Under the pieces are notes generated by a model, which saw only the letters and a program-made list of their open reading frames with translations, was not told the DNA's origin and did no database searches. The translations under genes and the position numbers were made by a program. Of a stretch of 64,000 nt of DNA, positions 55,765 to 64,000 are shown in pieces. The stretch is from Eulemur rufifrons (Eukaryota; Chordata; Mammalia; Primates; Lemuridae): positions 81,727,114 through 81,791,113 of the forward strand of contig NC_090984.1 in the NCBI RefSeq assembly GCF_041146395.1. Direction: 5' to 3'. Numbering within the stretch: position 1 is the first letter of the stretch; each line of letters opens with the position of its first letter.

Positions 55765-58299
55765 GTAACAATATTTACATGCTTTTTTGTATATGTGGTA
55801 GTCTTTTGAACATGCATAGCAGAATGTTTGGGGATGATTTAGAAACATAACTGAATGGGGCTATTTCCAGGTTTCTTTTTCTGGCTCTGTATGATTATGT
55901 TCTTTCTAATTCAATTTTTAAATTTGTTTGTTGCTGTAAAGCTGCATACTGTCAGTCCTGTATATGTGAACATATATGGCAAATCAGAGTAGAGAATCTT
56001 TGGTTTAAAAATTACCCAAAATGTGAAGTTGAAGTCTTAAGGTCAGGGATTTGATCATTGTTAGTATGATATCTGATATATGCCATATTTTTTCCTGTGG
56101 ACCACTTTGTAGACAAGAACTGTGAGGGTTGACTTGATGATAACTAATAGAATTCTATTTCAGATCTGAAATAGACCTCAGCAATACCCAATTTATCCTT
56201 TATATTTTATAAATGAGGAAAATGAGGCCAAAAGAAATAAATGACTTGTTGAAACTTATATGGCTAAGTAATGGTAGAGTGGGAATAAAAATCTGGCCAT
56301 GTGACCGGGCTCCTTCCACTCTTCAAGCAGTGTTTAAATCTCAAAGAACGAAAAGGTTAGGTGTTTCCTAAAGATGATTCACATCTCTGTAATACTCTCT
56401 GCTCTCTTTCAATTTATGTTATTCTTGGTTACATAGGAAAACCTATTATTTCTCTGATAGTTTTCCTTCTGCATATTTTACAGAAAAATTTGCTTTCAAT
56501 ATATTATGTTATCCAAAAAATATGCTATCTTGGCTATCAGAGCCATGTAGCAAAATGTGCAAATTTAACAATAACAAAGGATGATAGAACAGAGTAATTT
56601 AAGACATTGGAAATATCATTTAGAATTCACATCCAGCATGCTACCAAATACCTCACACCGACCATCTACTGTAACAGAGGGAAGGGCCTGAAGAAAAAAA
56701 TACATATCTTTTCTGTCTCTTTAAAACTTCCCCCACTCTTTTTGGGAACTGCAGCCCGGCCTGCATCCCTGAGGCAGGTTAAGTCCTTTGTTAAAAGAGA
56801 TAACTCAGCTATCCCAGGCAGCACCAGCCCCTCCAGGTGGGCTGCTGGCTGAGGTCACAGGCTTTGTCTTTGGCAGAGATGGGACAATTAGAATTAACCA
56901 CAATAGCCTAGAACTGAGGGGCCCTCCCTTTAAAAGCTCTATATTTCTGCTTATGTTCAGGAAATTTGGATTTTGAGATGAGAAGGTCTACCATTTTTCC
57001 TCCTTTGCTGGCAAAGTAATAAACTTCTCTTTCCTCCTCCTCAAACCACTTGTTCTCGTTCTTCTGATGTGGCCTTGAGGACAAGTGCCAAGTTTTCGGT
57101 AACACTGACAAATAGGCAATATGCTGAATAATTGTTAGATGTTTTTCACAATAAGAACAATTACTTCTTTGGGCATGTGTCATAACCTAGCCAACTACTT
57201 TCCAAGTTAATGACATGGCGTTGTTTGATACTAGTTTAAAGGTTTCTAAAAAAAAGTGCTGGTTTTGGACTTTGATATTGCATAATATTTTTGGAGGTAA
57301 TTTAAAAATTTTCCTATAAATTACAATATCTCAGCCTTCTTAAAAAGTTGTTATGAATTCAAATTATGTTAGTAAATGATTCTAATGAGAGTATTCCTGG
57401 ATCAGCTGCCTTTTAGACATGATATTCCAGACTTCATCACTCTAATCAGGTGCCTAATAATTATGTTTGCTTTCTAGATTCTCATAGGTCCCACAGGAGA
57501 GGCAGTGTGGTGCTTGGGGTGCTACTCTAAAGGGGTAAAAGATGGAAATCTTGTATGTCAGCTTTCTTCCCCAGCTCTGAGAAGCCACTGTGGCTTGTCA
57601 CTCTTGTGTAGGAAGTGGCATTTCCTGTGTTCTATGGAGAAAGCCACTGGGCCAGTCTGGATAAAACTTTTATCAGAGGCTCAGTCACAGTTACCCCCTC
57701 AAGTCTATGTTCTCCAAAAATCTTACGTTGGCAACACAAAACTCATATTATCGTGCATCATGATCTCAATTGGGAGCAATAAAAAATAAGAGAAGGCAGT
57801 GTATTTGATTCTCCACTTTTTAAGGCCAATGCCTAATGCCTTTGTAATAATCCAGGCCATTGTGTCATTAAATTTCCTCAGGCAACAACTTTTGTAAATG
57901 TATCCTATATAGTTTATGGCTCTCTGGTCTAATCTATGCAAACCCTGCTTTGAAAGGTCATTTAACATCTGTTTTCTTCTCCCCATTCTTACCTACAAAA
58001 AATTAAGTCACATTCTAGAGATAAACAGTATTCATTTTCAAATGAAAACTTTATTTTTTAAATGTACTTTAAATGTCTTTAATTTTTAAATATCTAATTA
58101 CCATAGCTCTGTTTTACCTGTCCAGTACTTATTACCTGAAAATGATTATCATAATCTTAATAACACACAGTATTCTGTTACAAGTAGGGGAAAAAAACGA
58201 ACAGAAGAGAGCCAAGAAGTAATACTTAGCAGATACTGAAGTGTTCTCTCTCTTTCTTTCTGTGTTGGTGTATATATGTATATGTAATTTTTCTTCTAG
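55765..58299 (+). other. ATL1: ATL1 intron 5
   Basis: The intron holds one antisense MIR (about 56170-56335, 'aaatgaggaaaatgaggcc'). The rest shows no exon or clear repeat. The moderately GC-rich patch at 56740-56850 and the segment 57480-57720 contain no supported coding sequence. Confidence 0.85.
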
Positions 58300-58356
58300 C
58301 TTTTCACTGAGTATGGCAGACTAGCAATGGAGGAAACATTCCTGAAACCATTTCAG
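58300..58356 (+). CDS. ATL1: ATL1 coding exon 6 (residues 192-210)
   Basis: The 57-bp phase-0 exon encodes LFTEYGRLAMEETFLKPFQ. It has a strong acceptor ('ttcttctag') and a consensus donor (CAG|gtaagt). Tyr196, a position mutated in SPG3A, is conserved. The next expected exon begins with the codons for SLIFLVRDW, which contains the G4 RD motif. I find no such sequence before 64000, so the gene continues outside the window. Confidence 0.96.
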
Positions 58357-61300
58357 GTAAGTGCAGGTTAAATGATGGTAAATTCTTAATAGATTTTCCT
58401 GAAGACTATAATATGGTATATTAATTAATTAGTTAAGGTCATGTTTCTTTTTCATTTTCTTTATTTCATTGAAGAAGCATTTTTGAATACCTATTTAATG
58501 CTGTTTGACGCAAGGAGAAGATAGAAATAGGGAAATGGAAATTTTATTAATTATTAAAAAAAATTGGGGTATAAAAAAGATGAATTGGACATTCTGGTTC
58601 CCACCAGAAAATCGGCTTTTCTTCCCTGAACTCAGCCCTAGAGATGTCATAGAAACCAGAAGAAACTGATGAATTTGTCAAAAATAAAAGCTAAAAACAA
58701 ACAAACAAGACTCCTGGGACAATAAAAGAGGTTGCAAGCAGCAGCAAAAGTTGACTGAGCATCAGAGAGGATATTGGGTTGGGGGGAATGTTTTAAAGGT
58801 GCCCTTTTCTTTCTTACACATTAACCTGTTCCATTGCCATTGAGTATCAAAACAGCTGCCAGCCTGGCCCTTGCTGGGGACAGCAGGATAACGTCAGGGA
58901 AATATCGAACTTGGACTGAGTAGCACCTGGCCCTTTAGTGCTCCTTTCTGCTCCTGCCCCTCTTTAAATACCAAGAACAAGGATATTATTGTTAGGGTGG
59001 AAAGCCTGGTAGGTGCTCACAGCACGGGTAGAGAAAGATTTCTCATACAGAGATTAGGATAGAAGGAAGAGGTTTATTTACTTTTCCCTGGGGAAGGGGA
59101 AAAGGACCAGCACGAAGATGGAAAAAGGAAGAATATGCTGGCCCCAAAAACCAGCTATTGATGCTTTTTAAAGGGGGTTGTAAAAATGGTAGGATACAGC
59201 TGAGAAACTGCTACATCTGCTCCTTCCTTTCTTCTTGGTGGCAGGTAAATAACAAAAACTGCAAGTATGTCAAAGTCTAAGAATTAGCCTCTCCACCTTT
59301 CCTTGGAGATGGGATTATCTCAGGAGATGTGAATCTGTCCTGGAGATATAGTTGAGGCTGTAGCTCATTCTCCTGCTATTTACTCAGAAACTTTGTAAAA
59401 GCAGATTCTCAAACAAAAAAAAATTTTTTTTTGAAAGAGAGATTTACATATCTTTTCCATCCATTCAGCTCTTTTCAGAAGTTGTACAAAACAGAACTCC
59501 TGCAGGGTACCTGTTAGTGAGAGAACTCATAGGATTGATCTTTAACTGTTACTGAGGAAATTGTGGGATTAGATATTTTCCTGTTATTTTTGCAAGGCCA
59601 CCCCTTTCGATTATAATTCAGTGCAGCAGCCCTTAAAAACAGTACCTGGAGGGAGGTACAGACTTAAACACCATAGACTGTCCACCTGAAGCGCGACTCT
59701 TCAATCTAAATTTATCAGAGGGAGCCCAAGCTAAGCTCTAGAATTTAGCTCCTCCCTGCAGTTACATATCACCAGCCAGATGGGTCATACCCTGAATATG
59801 AGCATACAGGGGAGTTCAACAATTGATAAAGGGGAAAGAAGAATGGCTCAAATGGCAAGAAATTTAAGATAAGCTGTAATGTTATCTTTTCTTGTATAAC
59901 AAATCATTCCAAACCACAAATTTTCATTAACTCCCACAAGTTTTGAAGGTGAGGAAACTGGAACAGTTTAGCCTGCATGGTTTTGGCTCTGGGTCTCTCA
60001 TGAAATTATACTCAAGATGTTGGCCAGGGAGACATTCCCTAAGACTTAACTGGAGGATCCACCTCCAAGCTCATGCACATGGCTGTTGGCAGGAGCCTTC
60101 AACTCCTTAAACGTGGGCCTTTCCGTGGGGCTGCTGACAGTGAGTCATCCACTTGGGAGAAAGTAAGTGGCCAGGAGAGAAGCCACAATTTTTTTTATAA
60201 TGTAATCTTGGAAGTGACATACCATCAGTTCTGCCATTTTCTGTCAGTCAACCCTGGCATAATGTGGGAGAGGACTAAACAAAGATGTGAATACCAGAGC
60301 AGTGATCTTGGGGGCCAATATCATATTGATACGCCATAGTTTGTATAGCCATCCCCCAATTGTTGAGCATTTGGATTTATTTCAGTTTTACACTATCATT
60401 CATAGTGGTGTTATAACACTCCTCTTGAATAATTTTCCTAAAGGATAGTCTCCAAAGGGAGGTTAACATAATAAAATAAATATATATATCATTTGTAGTA
60501 TATATATAGCATAGGTCCATTATTTGCCCCAGTTCCTGACTGAATTTAATTCATTAAAAAAGTATTTATGACTTCATATGTTTTTATCTGAGCAAATTAG
60601 GCTAATTTATATTCTTGGTTTTTATCTGTACCTATATATGTAAACAAACCAAGATTTCAGCAGTGTAGAAAAACTGATGGCTTTTGAAATAAGGACTGGA
60701 ATTCATAAAGATCCAGACATGATCTATGTAACTCATACAGATTATCTTGGGAGGGGATGAGGCAGTGGATATGCTGGGGCTAGGTCATCCCTGTTCATGA
60801 GAACCAATTACTAAATATTCTGGAATTTTATAAACCAGTTATTAAACACTTAGTAGCTTGAAATCAACCATGGTGGTTGTACTTACACCACAGAAATTGG
60901 CAAATGCTACAAATCAGGCTCTTTTTTTTTTTTTTTTTGTCAGAAAGCTAGTTTACCAGCATATCGTTGGATGGGAGCATCAGGCAGGGAACCCAGGAGT
61001 TGGAACATTGGCAATGATTTCATGATTATTATATAGATTCCTAATTTAAAAAAATAAAACTTTATATTTGCTTCTGTTGTACATATGGTCCTCATTATTT
61101 TGAACTGGGAAGATGCCCAGTGAAAAAGACAAAGAAATGAAACTAAAAGTGCACAAGAAAAATGCAAAATATAGCCAAATCCACATACTTGGTTTCATTT
61201 ATCCTGGTTCTTGAGCCTCTATTTTCCAAAAGTTGCTTCCTAACCTCTATTTTCAAAATACATGTTTTAAGTAGAAATGTTCCAAATATAAATTATTTTA

Positions 61301-61499
61301 TTTTGACAAATTGTGACAAAAATGGGCATCTTTTTTAAGTTAGTAGACTATTAAAGGTAGTAGATATAAGTATTTTTAAATTCTCCTTTCCACAAGAATC
61401 TCTCCTCTCTCCACAAGAATCTACAAAACAAAAAAAGAGGGAGGAGAGGCTCCATCTTAGTGAAACAAGAAATGTCCATAATCACACACTAAGTGTCCC

Positions 61500-63345
61500 T
61501 GTTTAAGGAAAAAAGATGTGATCCAAGGATTTTATATCCAGCAAAATTGACTTTCAGGTATAAAGGGCCAAAATTCTTTTTTTAAATTTATTTCGATAGA
61601 TTTAGGGATACAAGTGGGTTTTGGTTACATAGAGGAATTGTATAGTGATGTCTGGGTTTTTAGGGTACTTGTTGTCCAGATAGTGTACATTGCAGCCGAG
61701 AAGCAGTTTTTCTTCCCTCACTCCTCTTTCCCCACTTCTGAGTCTCTAGTGTCCATTGTACCACTCTGTCTGAAGGGCCCCAACTGTTAATGAACATGTA
61801 AGAATGGAAGGAATATTGTTCCCATGACCCTTAATGAGAAATCTACTAAAGAATGGGCTTCAGATAAGCAAAGATGACACAAGGACTAGTGGTGAGCATT
61901 AAATATATATTTGTGGAACTAAGACTAAGTGAAGGATAAATAGAGAATACCATACATAATGCCTATCTTTTATAACTAGATTGATAAAAAAGTAGAAGAA
62001 TGAAAACATATGCCAATTTTTTTTAATGTTTTCATTAAATATTCCTAGTAGTTGATGATAGTAGTAGTACTGCTACTCTGAGGATATTGTGTATGTATTA
62101 TAGCATTTAAAAAATGAATAACTGTGGGATATCATAATTCATTCATCTCCTATACCTAAAGAACAAGATTCTTGATTCAAGATTCTTTGACAAGGAGATC
62201 TGGATGTAATATAGAAGTCCAGTGGAAACTCTATAGTCCTCAATTTGAATTAGAAATGTCAGTATGAATTTATGAGATGTTTTATCACACACACATACAA
62301 TTATATCCTAGCTCTGCCCATTGAGAAGACCTAGAAACACTGACCAACTCAATAGATTTGCCAGGATTATAATCTTGAAGTATCATATTCCACTAAAAGA
62401 AACCAGTGCTTCTTAGAGAAATATCTGATTCTAGGTCAAGGGCAGGAAATGAACTTAGAACATCTCTGGGAAAAAAAGTATCATAAAGGTATGTTAGTTA
62501 TTTTTCTGTATTTTTTTTGTTTGTGATATTTTGTCAGTTTTTTTAAATGTATACTTTATTTTTCTTATTCTAAATAAACACTTTCAAGCCTAATTTTGCA
62601 TTCTTTTTTTTTTTCTTTTCTTTTTCTTTTTTTTTTTTTTAGACATGGGGTCTCACTTTTGCTCAGGAGGCTGGTCTTGAACTCCTGAGCTCAAGCAACC
62701 CTCCCGCCTCAGCCTCCCAGAGTGCTAGGATTATAGGCATGACCCACTGCACTCAGCCTGCATTCTTTTTCTTATAGGGGCTTCTCCCCTGCCCCACCCT
62801 GCCCCACATGTTGTGTAGGCTTCAGGCCTCACAAAACCTGGATTGCCACCCCCTTGTATACCACATGTGCATAATGAGAGCCCCTGAAGAAATGAATGGA
62901 ACAAATGACAAAATAATAGAGATAATAAAGGAAAAATATTTAAAGAGATGATAGAAGAAAACTTACCTCAAGTAAAACTTGCATCCTCATACTATATCCT
63001 TAAGAAAAACTAATACATTCCAGTCAATATGACAATATACTTAGTAAAGTTATTGAACTTTTAAGGACAAAAAGTCCACACAGAATTTTCCATAGTATTA
63101 ATAACATTTCATGGGAAAAGATAGATGAATGATAATTGACAAAGTTTTGAAAGAGTCACCTCAAGAATTTTATATCCAGCCAATTTCTCCATTAACTATA
63201 AAGGCAACAAAATATTCTCGAGAATGTGAGTACTCAGGAAATATAGTAACTCTCTCTCTTCTTGAAAAACTGTATGGGAAAATTCAGCCAACTTATATTT
63301 TATTCAAAGTAAAAGCTCAGATATGGAGAAGTTAACAGCAAAAGG
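61500..63345 (+). mobile_element. HAL1-like/L1 ORF1-type relic, interrupted
   Basis: 'ccaaggattttatatccagc' near 61525 and 'caagaattttatatccagcc' near 63165 are typical of the region after ORF1 in HAL1/L1 elements. Interruptions are an antisense L1 3' end (about 61570-61772, with 'aagggcc' on both sides) and a left-arm Alu. Because the phrase occurs twice, at least two copies may be present. Confidence 0.5.
62597..62770 (-). repeat. Left-arm-only Alu with its own tail and 12-bp target duplication
   Basis: The exact 12-mer 'tgcattcttttt' lies at 62597-62608 and 62759-62770. Between them is only the left arm of a strepsirrhine Alu in antisense, with the diagnostic 'agagtgctaggatta', ending at the mid-element junction. 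An impure T-rich tail (62601-62640) follows. The duplication shows it inserted in this monomeric form and was not halved later. Confidence 0.88.
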
Positions 63346-64000
63346 ATTTTTAATGCACTGAATCCAATTAGATACAACACTAAAACCAAATAACTTTGAG
63401 TTTTATGAATACAAAGCAGATAAATATTAAATCAATATTAAATATTTTAAACCTTGACATTATAAAATTGATAACTAAAAAATTGGGAAATGATTTATTA
63501 ACAAATCTGTTATAAGCACTGATTCTGTGCCAGGCATTGTTCTAGGTCCTAAAGATACTATAATGAGCAAGAAATTAATTAAGTTTTGCCTTTAGAAGGC
63601 TTATCATCTATAATTAACAATCTATAAAATTATAGTACTGATGTTGACATCTATTTTTTTTTTTCTGTCTAGTTCCCAATCCTCCCCTTCTTCTAGCAGT
63701 AGAACTCCTCTTTCCAGTAGAGAATCTATTCTCTTTGGTTCAGGTGAATCTGATGCTATTCACACCTTACTTAGAGATACCAATTCAGACCATCCCATCC
63801 TTTGACCACAGTGATTATTTCTAGACTCGGCATGTGATCTAAGGTGGGCCAGTCCCTGGAAATTTCCTGGCATAGTTATCGTGAAAAATTGATTCACACT
63901 GGTGTTGCTTAGCTGGTAGGACACGAATCTGGATCTCAGTGGTGATCTTGGCCATCACGTAGGAGAACTGATTGGAGAAAGAGCCTTAGTGATGTCATTT

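Larger units (their letters stand above)
58357..64000 (+). other. ATL1: ATL1 intron 6 (partial)
   Basis: This is intronic sequence to the window edge. 58590-60340 has the uneven GC content and phrases of an old LTR or DNA repeat, but I cannot name it. 60340-61490 is AT-rich with a T18 tract at 60921-60938. 63660-64000 resembles an old LTR piece ('gtgatcttggccatcacg'). Confidence 0.8.

Overview
This window is nuclear DNA from a primate, most likely a lemur or another strepsirrhine. Two lines of evidence support this. First, the single-copy exons are near-identical to human MAP4K5 and ATL1, as I recall those proteins. Second, most Alu copies carry the strepsirrhine-type body, with 'cctagcactctgggaggc' in the left arm, a 'gagcaagagcgagacc' segment, an A/T-rich linker, and 'gctgtgagctaggctgacgcc' in the right arm. 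The species is inferred from repeat type only. I see no bacterial, plasmid, phage or CRISPR feature.

Layout. Positions 1-15090 are the first intron of MAP4K5 (minus strand), filled with L2, L1, MIR and Alu copies and one piggyBac-like element flanked by TTAA. The first coding exon of MAP4K5 (15091-15198, minus) lies at the edge of a GC/CpG-rich island (about 15060-15900). Positions 15900-33800 are the spacer between the two head-to-head genes. Much of it (about 19400-28300) is a decayed class III (ERV-L-like) provirus broken up by later insertions: a 7SL/Alu monomer, a short polyadenylated retrocopy, an inverted L1 carrying extra 3' sequence, and an LTR-like block. A second CpG island (about 33850-34660) holds the ATL1 promoter region and its first coding exon (34065-34098, plus). 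ATL1 continues to the end of the window with coding exons at 48393-48640, 52240-52374, 52833-52937, 55714-55764 and 58300-58356. Together they encode residues 1-210 of atlastin-1; the rest lies beyond position 64000.

The two genes are unrelated in function. MAP4K5 is a Ste20/GCK-family kinase of stress signalling. Atlastin-1 is a dynamin-like GTPase that fuses endoplasmic reticulum tubules and is mutated in hereditary spastic paraplegia SPG3A. They are neighbours in human 14q22 in the same arrangement.

I found no undescribed molecular system. The most informative observations are structural: retrotransposition events whose mechanism can be read from the sequence (5' inversion, 3' transduction, a left-arm-only Alu), a piggyBac-like element, symmetric ATL1 exons flanked by inverted Alus, and a possible uORF in front of ATL1. 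Edges of old repeats are approximate because they were judged by eye.
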